30,322 bases of DNA from Desulfobulbaceae bacterium (GCA_023230525.1 JALNXE010000051.1:1-30322), one strand, 5' to 3'. Numbered from the stretch's first letter, positions 1 to 8,434 are shown. A program made the numbers and translations. Notes: generated by a model from the sequence alone, not told the origin.

Positions 1-126
1 CGGTGGGCGTGCGGAAATTGATAAATTGACAGCAAAATACGCGAATGTAGTGCCACTGCAACTTTTCTTGAGCTGCAACTTGCTGATTATATATGGAAAT
101 TTTTTTATGGTGTTAAACTTGGGCTA

Positions 127-196
127 ACTCCTGTCTCCTCACTCCTGTCTCCTGCCTCCTCACTCCTGTCTCCTGCCTCCTGACTCCTCACTCCTC
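127..196. repeat. Ten tandem CTCCT-containing heptamers
   Basis: Ten consecutive 7-base units of the form (A/T/C)CTCCT(G/C) run without interruption, giving an almost pure pyrimidine strand. A higher-order 21-base period (three heptads starting ACTCCTG, TCTCCTG, CCTCCT) is visible in the middle. This resembles the short tandem heptanucleotide repeats known from cyanobacteria and some Deltaproteobacteria. There are no spacers, so it is not a CRISPR array. Confidence 0.9.
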
Positions 197-301
197 ACCC
201 AGGAGCGAGTCAAGCCCGCACCAGCCCACAGAAGCGAACATTTACTGAGTCGATTCTCAGCGCTGCCACAACGTTAACCTATTGAATTACAGTGTTTTTT
301 G

Positions 302-330
302 TTGCGATTTTTTCTGGTATATGGTATTTA
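302..330 (+). promoter_or_regulatory. Possible sigma70-type promoter of the porin gene
   Basis: TTGCGA at 302-307 and TATTTA at 325-330 are separated by 17 bases, with a TGG just before the -10 element. The -10 matches the consensus only partly. The position, about 50 bases before the start codon, fits. Confidence 0.35.
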
Positions 331-379
331 TTATGAATGGCCACTCATTCATAAATTTTGAAGACCAGGAGAAACTTTC

Positions 380-1705
380 ATGAAAAAGATTTTGCCCGCT
401 ATACTTGCCTTGGGTGCATGTGTCGTCCTACCCGCCATAGCCGACGCAGAGAGCACCTCACAAGAGGACATCAAGAAGGAGCTTGAGGCCATGCGTGCCC
501 AGCTCGCTGCCCAGATGGAAAAAATCACGACCTTGGAGAACAAACTTGAAAAGGTGGAAAAGGAAAAGGTTGCGGTCAAGGCTGAAGTCAAGTCTGAAGA
601 AAAGGCGGCAGGAAAGGTGGCGCTGGCCAACAAGTTTATTAATCAGCTGACGCTGAAGAGCGACCTGCGCGTCCGGTATGATCGGGGTAGCAGAAACTAC
701 TACGATGAGGTAGCCAGTAACGACTATAGCCGTGACCGCTGGCGCACCCGTTTCCGTCTTGGTTTAATCTGGGACAACGAAGAGGAAGACTGGCAGGTGG
801 GCGCCGGCCTCATAGCAAATGACCAGAATCAGGCAACCAACTCCAATGGCACCTGGAGTCAGAATAGCGCCTTTGATCGCAACTATGTCAGTCTTGATTA
901 TGCCTATGCCAAGCACAAATGGCAGGACTTCACCTTCACCCTCGGCCAGCAGCCCAACCCCTATGAAATGGCCTGGGTCATGTATGACGGCGACGTGCGT
1001 TTTGCCGGACTTGCCGTGCAATACGGCCAGAAGACCGGCCCCTTTGCCACCTTGGGCGGCTATGACGCCAAGCTTGTTCCTTCCACGAATAATGCAGGAA
1101 CGGATTCGGCCATGCTCTATTATGGCCAAGCCGGTTACCGGGGAAAGGCAGGCGAGGTGAAATACACCCTGGCCGCCGGGTACCAGAAATATGACCAATC
1201 ATTCATCAACGATATGTATGATAGTGGTGACTACCCCCAAATCGACCCTGACGAATACGGCCTGGACATCGGCGATCTGTACGGAAAGATTTCCGTACCG
1301 GCAGGCTCCGTCACGCTTGGCGCCTATGGCCAGGTCTGGAAGAATTTCGGCGCCGATGGCACTGGAAGCCAGATCAGAGATTTTCCCAAGGAGCCGGATG
1401 ATGCCGACCTGGGCTGGGCTGTCGGGGTGAATGCCCAGATAGACAAAATTTATCTTGGCCTGGACTATTCAGTCATCGAGGCGGATTCCCTCTATGGCTT
1501 CCTGGCTGATTCAGACTTCGGCAGCGGGCTTTCCACCACCAACAAGAAAGGCTACCGGGTGCAGGCTGGCTATGATTTCACCAAAAACTGGTCAGCCATG
1601 ATCAGCTATCTCTGGTTCGAGCAGGATGAAGATTTCTATAATGCATCCACCTCAAAGGTTGATGACGCGAGTCTGATTTTTGTTGACGCCATATACAAGT
1701 TCTGA
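380..1705 (+). CDS. Putative outer-membrane porin with N-terminal coiled coil
   Basis: The 441-residue protein starts with a clear signal peptide (about residues 1-23, ending A-D-A). A heptad-rich Lys/Glu/Leu coiled coil follows (about 27-75), then a long stretch rich in alternating aromatic and polar residues typical of beta strands (about 85-441). It ends in Tyr-Lys-Phe, and a terminal Phe is usual for proteins inserted by the BAM machinery. The layout matches the 'putative porin' families common in Deltaproteobacteria, where the coiled coil is thought to contact the periplasm or peptidoglycan. The substrate cannot be read from sequence. The gene stands alone, has an AGGAG ribosome binding site before ATG 380, and is followed closely by a strong terminator, so it is probably monocistronic and well expressed. 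Confidence 0.85.
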   Translation: MKKILPAILALGACVVLPAIADAESTSQEDIKKELEAMRAQLAAQMEKITTLENKLEKVEKEKVAVKAEVKSEEKAAGKVALANKFINQLTLKSDLRVRYDRGSRNYYDEVASNDYSRDRWRTRFRLGLIWDNEEEDWQVGAGLIANDQNQATNSNGTWSQNSAFDRNYVSLDYAYAKHKWQDFTFTLGQQPNPYEMAWVMYDGDVRFAGLAVQYGQKTGPFATLGGYDAKLVPSTNNAGTDSAMLYYGQAGYRGKAGEVKYTLAAGYQKYDQSFINDMYDSGDYPQIDPDEYGLDIGDLYGKISVPAGSVTLGAYGQVWKNFGADGTGSQIRDFPKEPDDADLGWAVGVNAQIDKIYLGLDYSVIEADSLYGFLADSDFGSGLSTTNKKGYRVQAGYDFTKNWSAMISYLWFEQDEDFYNASTSKVDDASLIFVDAIYKF

Positions 1706-1726
1706 TCGGGAGAAGGCTGCTGAAGC

Positions 1727-1762
1727 GGGTGACTCGGACATCCGGGTCGCCCGCCCCTTTTT
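1727..1762 (+). terminator. Rho-independent terminator of the porin gene
   Basis: An 11-base-pair stem (1727-1737 with 1742-1752, including two G-U pairs in RNA) closes a 4-base loop. It is followed by GCCCC and a T5 run ending at 1762. It lies 22 bases after the porin stop codon. Confidence 0.8.
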
Positions 1763-1813
1763 AACCAGCCGCCAGCAGCCGGACAAGCATGCATCGGCAG
1801 GACACCACCCCGC

Positions 1814-3349
1814 TCAGTCAAACACCGGTACCGAGGGGAACAGGGAGGTGTCGGTATGGGGGATGAAGCGGCAGCCGGAAAACCGGATCATGAACTCCTG
1901 GTTGACGTTGAGTTCCAGATAAGTGATTTTGCCCACCAGCTGCCGGCAGCGTTCCCGGTCAGCCCGGTGGAGCAGGATCAGTTCCGCCCCGGCCAGCGAG
2001 CTGTTGCCGATGGCCTGAAAGGTGGTGAGCGGCAGATCGGGCAGCATGCCCAGGGTGATGGCCCGGCGCGGGTCAATATGGCGGCCGAAGGCCCCGGCCA
2101 CATAGATGCGGTGCAGATCGGCAAAACCAAGCCCCACCTGGTTGATCAGGGTGGTGAGGATCGAATACATGGCCGCCTTGGAGCGCATCATGGCATCAAG
2201 GTCCACCTGGCCCAGCACCACCGGCTCCCCGCTTGCCGCCTCTGCGGCGCCGGCCACCACAAAGGCCGGACCTTCCGGGGTATCGATAAAACGCTCCGGA
2301 CAGCGCTCCCGCCTGAATTTGCCGCGGATGTCAATGATTCTCGCCAGATAAAAGCAGGCAACCAGATCAATGATGCCCGAGCCGCAGATGCCCCGCGGTT
2401 TGCCGTTGTCAATGGTCTGGCAGCGCAGCTCCAGGGTCTGGGGATCAATCTCCACATGCTCGATGGCGCCCGGACCCGCCCGCATGCCCATGCGGGCCAC
2501 CCCGCCCTCCAGGGCCGGTCCGGCAGCCCCGGCACAGGCAATCAGCCATTCCCGGTTGCCCACCACCACCTCGGCATTGGTGCCCACGTCTATCAGCATG
2601 CAGGTCTCCTCCTGCTGGTCCATGCGGCTGGCCACGATGCCTGAGATGAGATCACCGCCGAAATAGCTGCCGATGCTCGGCATGACCCACACGGGCGCGG
2701 CCCCGTGCAGGGCCAGGCCGATTTCCGCGGCCGCAAAGGGATCTGGGCTGTTGACCAGGGGGATGTAAGGTTCCCGGCAGAGGTGATAGGGATCAAGCTG
2801 CAGCAGCAGGTGCACCATGGTGGTGTTGCCGCTCACCGCCAGCGCCCGGATATTTTCCTTTTTTTCGCCGGCCTGTGCGGCGAGATCGGCGGCCAGTTCG
2901 TTAATCGTTGCCACAATGATTTCATGCAGGCGGCGTAGACCACTGTCCTTGGCCGCATAATGGATGCGGGTGAGAATATCGGCGCCGAACTCGATCTGGC
3001 TGTTCTCCCGGTTGCTCCTGGCCAGCACCCGGCCATCCACCAGATTGAGCAGGCTGGCCTCCAGATGGGTGGTGCCCAGATCAAGGGCCATGGCCGGCAG
3101 ACTGCGGGGCTGTTCCGCCAGAAAATCAACCAGCACCGCGCCGGCCGGCAGATCATTGATGAGAGCCGCCCCCTTAAAGCCGAATCGCCTGAAATTTGCG
3201 GCAATCTCCCCCATCCGGCCCAGGGGAATCGTCAGCGCAATGCCCGTGGCGGCTGACACCGCCTTTTTCAGCCGGTCGATATCGCCGGTATTATCCTGCA
3301 GGCTGGGGGCAGCCGCCTCAATTGCAACTGTGAAAACAAGTGGTTGCAT
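1814..3349 (-). CDS. RACo-like ASKHA ATPase lacking the N-terminal ferredoxin domain
   Basis: The protein (511 residues) matches the C-terminal region of RACo/RamA-type activators (DUF4445, ASKHA fold). In that family ATP hydrolysis drives electron transfer that restores Co(I) in corrinoid methyltransferase proteins. Visible motifs are LDLGTT near residue 89 (phosphate 1), QIEFGADILTR, ALAVSGNTTM, LIDVGTNAE (phosphate 2), GICGSGIIDL and AGAFGRHIDP. Family members usually have about 600 or more residues and begin with a [2Fe-2S] ferredoxin domain. That domain is absent, and only about 80 residues of middle domain precede the ATPase. No corrinoid protein or methyltransferase is nearby. The ATG at 3349 has only a closely spaced AGGA before it. 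The role is inferred from family, and the corrinoid partner is unknown. Confidence 0.75.
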   Translation of the reverse strand: MQPLVFTVAIEAAAPSLQDNTGDIDRLKKAVSAATGIALTIPLGRMGEIAANFRRFGFKGAALINDLPAGAVLVDFLAEQPRSLPAMALDLGTTHLEASLLNLVDGRVLARSNRENSQIEFGADILTRIHYAAKDSGLRRLHEIIVATINELAADLAAQAGEKKENIRALAVSGNTTMVHLLLQLDPYHLCREPYIPLVNSPDPFAAAEIGLALHGAAPVWVMPSIGSYFGGDLISGIVASRMDQQEETCMLIDVGTNAEVVVGNREWLIACAGAAGPALEGGVARMGMRAGPGAIEHVEIDPQTLELRCQTIDNGKPRGICGSGIIDLVACFYLARIIDIRGKFRRERCPERFIDTPEGPAFVVAGAAEAASGEPVVLGQVDLDAMMRSKAAMYSILTTLINQVGLGFADLHRIYVAGAFGRHIDPRRAITLGMLPDLPLTTFQAIGNSSLAGAELILLHRADRERCRQLVGKITYLELNVNQEFMIRFSGCRFIPHTDTSLFPSVPVFD

Positions 3350-3524
3350 GTCCTGGTTCGAAAAAAAGTGTTAGATATGGGGAAATATGATAAATTGAGA
3401 CGTTTTTAACACTCTCACTCTAACATACTCAATATATTTATGACAAAAATTCTGGCCATAAGGGCCGCCCTTCTGCAGAAACAGTCAGCTGCTGCTCTTT
3501 GCTTACGATAATGGATAATTAAAA

Positions 3525-4715
3525 TTGCCCCTGTTACTGTATGCATACCTCGTCACCGAGACCCTGGCCCCCTTCTTTGCCAGCCTGCTCATTCTGACCA
3601 CCATCCTTTTCCTGGGGCGCATTCTCCCACTGTTTGACTTCATCATCAACTTCGGCATCAGCCCGCCTGATTTTATCCGGCTCTGCGCCTACATGGCGCC
3701 CAATCTCTTCCTGTTCGCCATTCCCATGGCCAGCATGCTGGGGGTCATCCTCTGCTTCACCCGGATGGGCAACGACAATGAACTGATCGCCCTGAAAGCC
3801 GCCGGCATCGGTCTCTACCGCATGCTGCCGGCGGTGGTCTTTTTTGCCCTGTGCACCTCGCTGCTCACCGGCTATTTCTCCACCACCCTGATACCGAGCG
3901 GCACCACTGCCATGAAGAAACTCTTTTTTCAGCTGGCCAAGGAGAAAATCGACCAGGGGCTGCAGGAGAAAAGGTTCAGTGACGGTCTGCCCGATGTGGT
4001 GATCTATATCGATCAAAAGGATCCGGAAACGGGGACATGGCAGGGGGTTTACGTGGCCGACAGCCGGGACAGCAACAATCCCCTCACCATCGTGGCGGAA
4101 AGCGGGCACCTGGTGGCCGACATGCCGAACCTGCTGCTCACCATGGAGTTCGAGCACGGCTCCATTCACCAGGCCAAGGAGGACCGCACCCAGACCATCA
4201 GCTTTGCCTCTTACCGCGTCAATATCCCCCTGCAGGGACCGGGCATTGATGATGAAGAGGAGGCAAGGTCCATCAGCAACAGCGAAATGACCCAGCAGGA
4301 GATCAGGGATTATGTGGCCGCCCATGGCAGCAAATCCGCCGAGAGCATCTCGCAGTTGATCGAATACCATCTCCGGCTGGTGCTGCCCGGCGGCTGCTTT
4401 ATCCTGACCATTCTCGGCCTCCCCCTTGCCCTGCGGACCAGACCGGGCCAGCGCTCCATCGGCGTCCCCCTGGGACTGATCATCTTCATCTGTTATTATA
4501 TCCTCCTTACCACCGTCAAATCCTTCAGCGCCAGCAGCCCGTGGCCCGTGGCCATCACCATGTGGCTGCCCAATATCATCTTCGGCGGCGTGACTCTCTA
4601 TATTCTCCGTTTCGCCAACCGGGAAAGCACCTTAAATCTGATCGATTTTTTCCTCAGGATCATTCACCGCGTGCAGAGCATTCTGCCCAGACCGGGAAAG
4701 AAGAAGAATTCATGA
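3525..4715 (+). CDS. lptF: LPS export ABC transporter permease LptF
   Basis: This is a 396-residue YjgP/YjgQ-family inner-membrane permease. With LptG and the ATPase LptB it extracts lipopolysaccharide from the inner membrane and passes it to the LptC-LptA bridge. The sequence shows N-terminal membrane segments (about 8-35 and 52-82), the family's DNELIALKAAG coupling-helix motif near residue 85, a periplasmic jellyroll-like middle (about 120-270) and C-terminal membrane helices (about 285-365). The start is a TTG at 3525. It gives the expected N-terminus, whereas the ATG at 3511 opens only a three-codon frame. A weak GGA precedes it. The stop overlaps the lptG start in an ATGA, so the two are translationally coupled. 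lptB, lptC and lptA are not in the window. Confidence 0.9.
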   Translation: MPLLLYAYLVTETLAPFFASLLILTTILFLGRILPLFDFIINFGISPPDFIRLCAYMAPNLFLFAIPMASMLGVILCFTRMGNDNELIALKAAGIGLYRMLPAVVFFALCTSLLTGYFSTTLIPSGTTAMKKLFFQLAKEKIDQGLQEKRFSDGLPDVVIYIDQKDPETGTWQGVYVADSRDSNNPLTIVAESGHLVADMPNLLLTMEFEHGSIHQAKEDRTQTISFASYRVNIPLQGPGIDDEEEARSISNSEMTQQEIRDYVAAHGSKSAESISQLIEYHLRLVLPGGCFILTILGLPLALRTRPGQRSIGVPLGLIIFICYYILLTTVKSFSASSPWPVAITMWLPNIIFGGVTLYILRFANRESTLNLIDFFLRIIHRVQSILPRPGKKKNS

Positions 4716-5797
4716 ACCTGCTTGACCGCTATATTTTCCGGCAATTTTTCATGAATCTGGTGCTGGTGCTTGCTTCCCTGGTGGCAATCTATCTGCTGGT
4801 CGATTTCTTTGAACGGATAGACAACTTCAGCGAGGCGGGCAAGCCCATCAGCCTGGCCCTGACCTATTTCCTGCTGAAAATCCCCTTTATTTACGACCAG
4901 ATGGCGCCTGTATGCATCCTGCTGGCCGGGGTTATCACCCTGGGGCTGCTGGGCAAAAACCGGGAACTGATGTCACTCAACGCCGGCGGCATTTCACTCA
5001 TGCGAATAGTTGCCCCGATTATTGCCGCCTCACTGCTGTTCACCATCCTGACCATCGCCGTTGCCCAGTGGGTTCTGCCGCGCACCAACACCAGAACCAA
5101 TGAAATCTGGTATCAGGAGGTCAACGAGCAGGTCGCCAACGGCATTGTCCGAAAAGGCCTCATCTTTTACCGGGGCACGGCAGGGATTTACACCTTCAAG
5201 CGGCCGGACCCGAAACACAACGATTTTACCCAGTTCAGCTATATGGCCTGGGATGCCGCCCGCCAGTATCCTGCCCTGCTGCTCACCGCCCAGCAGGCAT
5301 CCTGGTCGGACAAGGGCTGGTCCTTCAGGCTCGGGCAGTTGAAAACCCGCAGGCAGGACGGCAGCTACGACATCAAGCTGTTCAAGGATCTCCGATATCC
5401 CCTGCCCGACACCCCGGCGGAATTCTTCGTCCCGGATTACCGGGTCACCGAACTTTCCCTCTATGAACTGCACAAGCAGGCCCTGGCCAGCCTCAAAGAG
5501 GGAGACTGGCGGGGCATGGTGGCAATCAATCAGCGGCTGTCCTTTATTTTTCTCGGCGTGCCGCTGCTGCTGCTCTCCATTCCGCTGATGCACTCCCTGC
5601 AGCGCAAATGGAACAGAGACCTGTCCATGACCATTCCCATCAGCTGCGTGCTCGCCTTTTTCGCCTGGGCACTGTGGAACGTCACCCAGTCCCTGGCCCA
5701 GGCGGCCTATGTCAATCCGCTGGTTGCCTCCTGGTCCATCCATGTGATCCTGACCGTGACCGGCTTGATTCTGCTGTGGCGGACGAGCAGAATATAA
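4712..5797 (+). CDS. lptG: LPS export ABC transporter permease LptG
   Basis: This 361-residue partner of LptF has the same fold: N-terminal helices (MNLLDRYIFRQF onward; about 12-35 and 55-80), the coupling motif KNRELMSLNAGG near residue 85, a periplasmic beta-rich domain, and helices from about residue 275 to the end. The frame is open further upstream, to 4541, but that part lies inside lptF in another frame. The ATG at 4712, in ATGA overlap with the lptF stop, gives the canonical LptG N-terminus. A GAAAGAAGAAG purine tract precedes it. The next gene starts 28 bases after the stop, so the operon probably continues into the activase-like set. Confidence 0.9.
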   Translation: MNLLDRYIFRQFFMNLVLVLASLVAIYLLVDFFERIDNFSEAGKPISLALTYFLLKIPFIYDQMAPVCILLAGVITLGLLGKNRELMSLNAGGISLMRIVAPIIAASLLFTILTIAVAQWVLPRTNTRTNEIWYQEVNEQVANGIVRKGLIFYRGTAGIYTFKRPDPKHNDFTQFSYMAWDAARQYPALLLTAQQASWSDKGWSFRLGQLKTRRQDGSYDIKLFKDLRYPLPDTPAEFFVPDYRVTELSLYELHKQALASLKEGDWRGMVAINQRLSFIFLGVPLLLLSIPLMHSLQRKWNRDLSMTIPISCVLAFFAWALWNVTQSLAQAAYVNPLVASWSIHVILTVTGLILLWRTSRI

Positions 5798-5825
5798 AAC
5801 TCTTAGTGGTTGAGAAAACGGAAAC

Positions 5826-6611
5826 GTGAAACAGGAAAATCCATTTGCCCAGCTGAGGCCTGACAGCCGCGTCGGCATTGTCGGCATCCCGCCCCTGGCC
5901 GTAATCGGCAGACTGAACAGCCTGGGGGCGCAGATCTATGATCTGGACGAACCCCAGATCAACACGGACATGGAACTGACCGCCCCCTTTCTGCCCAGGG
6001 TCTATTGCGCCATCCTGCGCACCGCGCTGCTCAATGCCCTGCATCTGGAACTTGACATGATCGTCATCGATGTGGGGCCGGGGAAATGCGACTGCGCCCT
6101 GCATGTGTCCACCGTGCTGCAGGATATGCTGCGCATCCCGGTCATCCGCACCCGCAATGAGGACGATGTGCCTTTCGGCCATCCGCTGTGCGAGACGAAG
6201 ATGAGTCTGCTGGAAAAACTCAAAAGAATTACCGCGGGCGTCCAGAGCGCCGCGCCCCATCAGCCCGAAAAATTCCCGCCCTGCCGACCCACCGCCGGCT
6301 TCTGGGGGGTGCCGCCCAGGGATTTTTCCCTGCTCACCTTATTTCCGGACACCACCCATATCTACGGCTGGACCCGCTGCATGGAAAACAAAACCCCGGC
6401 CGACGGGGAACTTGAGGAAATGTTCAACGCCGAGGTGCCCACCATATTTTTTGCCCAGTCCTTCTGCGCCAAAACCGCCCTGGCAAAATTCCTGGCGGCC
6501 AAACACCCGCACGGTCTCTATCTGGACGTGGATGTGACCTGCAGCAGCAGCACCCAGGCCAAAATCCAGGCCTTTCTCGAACTTTCCGGAGTCGGCCATG
6601 CTGCTCGCTGA
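5826..6611 (+). CDS. Cys-rich conserved protein, possible 2-hydroxyacyl-CoA dehydratase D-component-like partner
   Basis: The 261-residue protein starts at GTG 5826. I do not recognise it as a named family. It has about eight cysteines, including GKCDCAL (about residue 90), a TRCMENK and an SFC motif. Its last 60 residues (VPTIFFAQSFC ... KIQAFLEL) resemble in pattern the C-terminus of HgdB/FldC-type dehydratase D-components, which carry a cluster-binding Cys before a helix ending in an 'R-x-E-A-F-E' pattern. The next gene overlaps it by 14 bases and is clearly an HgdC-like activase, which supports an iron-sulfur partner role. No acyl-CoA pathway gene lies nearby. Gene and pairing are secure; the D-component resemblance is tentative and the function unknown. 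Confidence 0.6.
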   Translation: MKQENPFAQLRPDSRVGIVGIPPLAVIGRLNSLGAQIYDLDEPQINTDMELTAPFLPRVYCAILRTALLNALHLELDMIVIDVGPGKCDCALHVSTVLQDMLRIPVIRTRNEDDVPFGHPLCETKMSLLEKLKRITAGVQSAAPHQPEKFPPCRPTAGFWGVPPRDFSLLTLFPDTTHIYGWTRCMENKTPADGELEEMFNAEVPTIFFAQSFCAKTALAKFLAAKHPHGLYLDVDVTCSSSTQAKIQAFLELSGVGHAAR

Positions 6612-7269
6612 TTTCGGCACCTCCTACTGCAAGTTCCGTGAGCTGGGCGGCCCGGCCGGGGCCGGGCAACCTTACCTCCTCGCCACCAAGGACCTGCCGA
6701 AGAATTTGCGGGTCGACCTGGCCACCGGCCACAACGGCAAACGCTTCAGCGACCGCTATGTCAACGAACTGACCGCCCTGGCCAGGGGCGGCGAGGACCT
6801 GATCGCCGCGCCTGATTACGTGCTGCTCGACTGCGGCAGCCGGGACATCAAGTACGTCTCCTATTGCCACGGCAAGCTGGCCGACATGGGCTGGAACAGC
6901 GAATGCGGGGCCTCCATGGGCTTTACCATCGAGCTGCTGGAAAAATATTACAATCTCGACTACGGCAAGCTGGCGGTGCCGGAGCGCACCTTTTCCATCA
7001 CCTGCGGGGTGCTGGGCATGAGCCACATCTTTGACGCCGTGACCTCCGGCATCAGCGAGGCGGAGGCGGTGGCCCGCTTTGTCAAGGGCATCGCCCTCAA
7101 TGCCTATCGCTTCAGCGGCTCACCCGAGACCCTTTACCTGTCCGGCGGCCTGTGCGACAATCCCCTTTTTGTCGGCAGTTTCCCCTGTAACATCATCCCC
7201 CTGGGGCGTTTTGTTCTCATCAAAGGCCTGGAAAAAACCGCCAGAGAGCACCTGTCCATTGCCCTATGA
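6598..7269 (+). CDS. Small HgdC/BadF-like ATPase, 2-hydroxyacyl-CoA dehydratase activase family
   Basis: This 223-residue ASKHA protein aligns block by block with HgdC-type activases (usually about 260 residues). ADFGTSYCK corresponds to phosphate 1, LATGHNGKRF to the LATGYGRN helix, LLDCGSRDIKYV to IDIGGQDVK, and LYLSGGLCDN to the VMTGGVAQN nucleotide site. The two cysteines that hold the [4Fe-4S] cluster at the HgdC dimer interface have counterparts in ECGASMG (about residue 102) and SITCGVLGMSH (about 134). Activases use ATP to drive single low-potential electrons into a partner iron-sulfur enzyme. ATG 6598 has a GGAG six bases upstream and lies inside the end of the preceding gene, so the two are probably coupled. 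The N-terminal half is shorter than usual and the target enzyme is unknown. Confidence 0.75.
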   Translation: MLLADFGTSYCKFRELGGPAGAGQPYLLATKDLPKNLRVDLATGHNGKRFSDRYVNELTALARGGEDLIAAPDYVLLDCGSRDIKYVSYCHGKLADMGWNSECGASMGFTIELLEKYYNLDYGKLAVPERTFSITCGVLGMSHIFDAVTSGISEAEAVARFVKGIALNAYRFSGSPETLYLSGGLCDNPLFVGSFPCNIIPLGRFVLIKGLEKTAREHLSIAL

Positions 7270-7457
7270 CCACCCAGCAAAACCCCCGGAACCGGCCCAA
7301 CTGTTTTGCCTGCCGCAATTTTTTTATCACCCACGAACCAGCCCGCCCCTATGGTTGCCGGGCCATGGGCTTCAAGTCAAAGAAGATACCGTCCCAGGTT
7401 GTCTTTGACAGCTCGGGTATGGAATGCCAGCTCTTCGTGAAAAAACAAACGGCTTAA
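7266..7457 (+). CDS. Small four-cysteine conserved protein
   Basis: This is a 63-residue protein whose ATG overlaps the preceding stop codon (ATGA). Cysteines lie in a C-x2-C pair near the start (CFAC), in YGC about 18 residues later and in MEC near the end. This spacing could hold zinc or a small iron-sulfur cluster. The core, with YGCRAMGFKSK and SSGMEC, is a pattern I recall from short conserved proteins in Deltaproteobacteria that databases sometimes label uracil-DNA glycosylase. It is far too short to be a full glycosylase. Tight coupling to the activase gene suggests a shared role, which is unproven. Confidence 0.65.
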   Translation: MTTQQNPRNRPNCFACRNFFITHEPARPYGCRAMGFKSKKIPSQVVFDSSGMECQLFVKKQTA

Positions 7458-7477
7458 CACCACCCCGGAGGACCTGC

Positions 7478-8275
7478 ATGCTCACCATTCTTCTCACCTA
7501 CTCGCTGGTCGGCGCGGTTTCAGGCGTGCTGGCCGGACTGCTCGGCATCGGCGGCGGGCTGGTCATTGTCCCCATGCTGGTATTCTGCTTCACCTGGCAG
7601 CAGATCCCCCCTGAGCTGATCATGCATCTGGCCCTGGGGACCTCCATGGCCAGCATTATCTTCACCGCGGTCTCAAGCTTCTGGGCCCACCACAAAAGGG
7701 GCGCGGTGCACTGGCTCGTGGTGCGCCGCATCGTGGGCGGCATCTTTCTGGGCACATTTATCGGTTCCTGCCTGGCGGCCCGCCTGTCCACCAACTTCCT
7801 CAAGGGATTTTTCGTCATCTTTCTCTACTATGTGGCCAGCCAGATGCTGCTGGGCAAAAAGCCCAAGCCCTCCCGCCAGCTGCCCGGCCCCATGGGCATG
7901 TTCGGGGTGGGCAATGTCATCGGCGGGTTCTCCAGCCTGGTGGGCATCGGCGGCGGCACCCTGTCCGTGCCCTTTATGACCTGGTGCAATATCCCGGTGC
8001 ATGAGGCCATCGGCACCTCGGCGGCCATCGGCTTTCCCATCGCCGTCGCCGGCACGCTCGGTTACATTTATAACGGCCTGCAGACCGCTGGTCTCCCGCC
8101 CTATGCGGTGGGCTATGTCTATCTGCCCGCCCTGGCGGGACTCATCGTCACCAGTGTCCTTACCGCCCCGCTTGGTGTCAGACTGGCCCACAGCCTGCCG
8201 GTGGGCCGGTTGAAGCGCATTTTTGCCGTGCTGCTTTATATTGTCGGCACCCGCATGCTGGTCAGCCTGTTCTAG
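7478..8275 (+). CDS. TauE/SafE-family membrane anion exporter
   Basis: The 265-residue, very hydrophobic protein has about eight membrane segments in two homologous halves. Each half carries the family's glycine-rich turn: GLLGIGGGLVIVPM near residue 20 and SLVGIGGGTLSVPFM near 155. Family members export sulfite, sulfoacetate or other organosulfur anions, or move them inward; the substrate cannot be told here. The frame is open 18 codons further upstream, but GGAGGA at 7467-7472 fixes the start at ATG 7478. It begins 20 bases after the four-cysteine gene and is probably the last gene of the lptF operon or of a sub-operon. Confidence 0.85.
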   Translation: MLTILLTYSLVGAVSGVLAGLLGIGGGLVIVPMLVFCFTWQQIPPELIMHLALGTSMASIIFTAVSSFWAHHKRGAVHWLVVRRIVGGIFLGTFIGSCLAARLSTNFLKGFFVIFLYYVASQMLLGKKPKPSRQLPGPMGMFGVGNVIGGFSSLVGIGGGTLSVPFMTWCNIPVHEAIGTSAAIGFPIAVAGTLGYIYNGLQTAGLPPYAVGYVYLPALAGLIVTSVLTAPLGVRLAHSLPVGRLKRIFAVLLYIVGTRMLVSLF

Positions 8276-8335
8276 GTTCCAGTGCCCGTTTTGCTCATGC
8301 CGCAAATAATGGCCGATTCCGCCTGATAAAAAGCA

Positions 8336-8364
8336 TTGACACCCCCTGCCGCATAGGTAAAAAT
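8336..8364 (+). promoter_or_regulatory. Candidate sigma70 promoter for the binding-protein gene
   Basis: A perfect TTGACA at 8336-8341 is followed by a weak AT-rich -10 (AAAAAT at 8359-8364) after 17 bases. It lies about 70 bases before the GTG start, with no terminator visible after the preceding gene. Confidence 0.4.
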
Positions 8365-8420
8365 ACCCGCGCAGCAGCTTTTGCGGGAAAACATGAGGTA
8401 TAAAATCAACTCTTACGGTG

Positions 8421-8430
8421 GGGGAGGAAA
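8421..8430 (+). promoter_or_regulatory. Strong ribosome binding site fixing a GTG start
   Basis: GGGGAGGAAA lies seven bases before GTG 8435. The in-frame ATG at 8393 and TTG at 8381 have no comparable site and would add a polar stretch in front of the signal peptide, so GTG is preferred. Confidence 0.75.
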
Positions 8431-8434
8431 TTTC

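Larger units (their letters stand above)
1..379. other. Non-coding leader upstream of the porin gene
   Basis: No convincing gene is visible here. The stretch holds the heptad repeat at 127-196, an AT-rich zone around 260-350, and the probable promoter and ribosome binding site of the porin gene. An AGGAG sits just upstream of the ATG at 380. Confidence 0.6.

Noticed and set aside
127..196. CRISPR array
   Set aside because: The units are 7 bases and contiguous with no spacers, and no cas genes are present.
3534..4370. Long antisense frame across lptF
   Set aside because: It is the shadow of a GC-rich gene. The sense frame has a full family match and the antisense product is Gln/His/Gly-rich without any recognisable domain.
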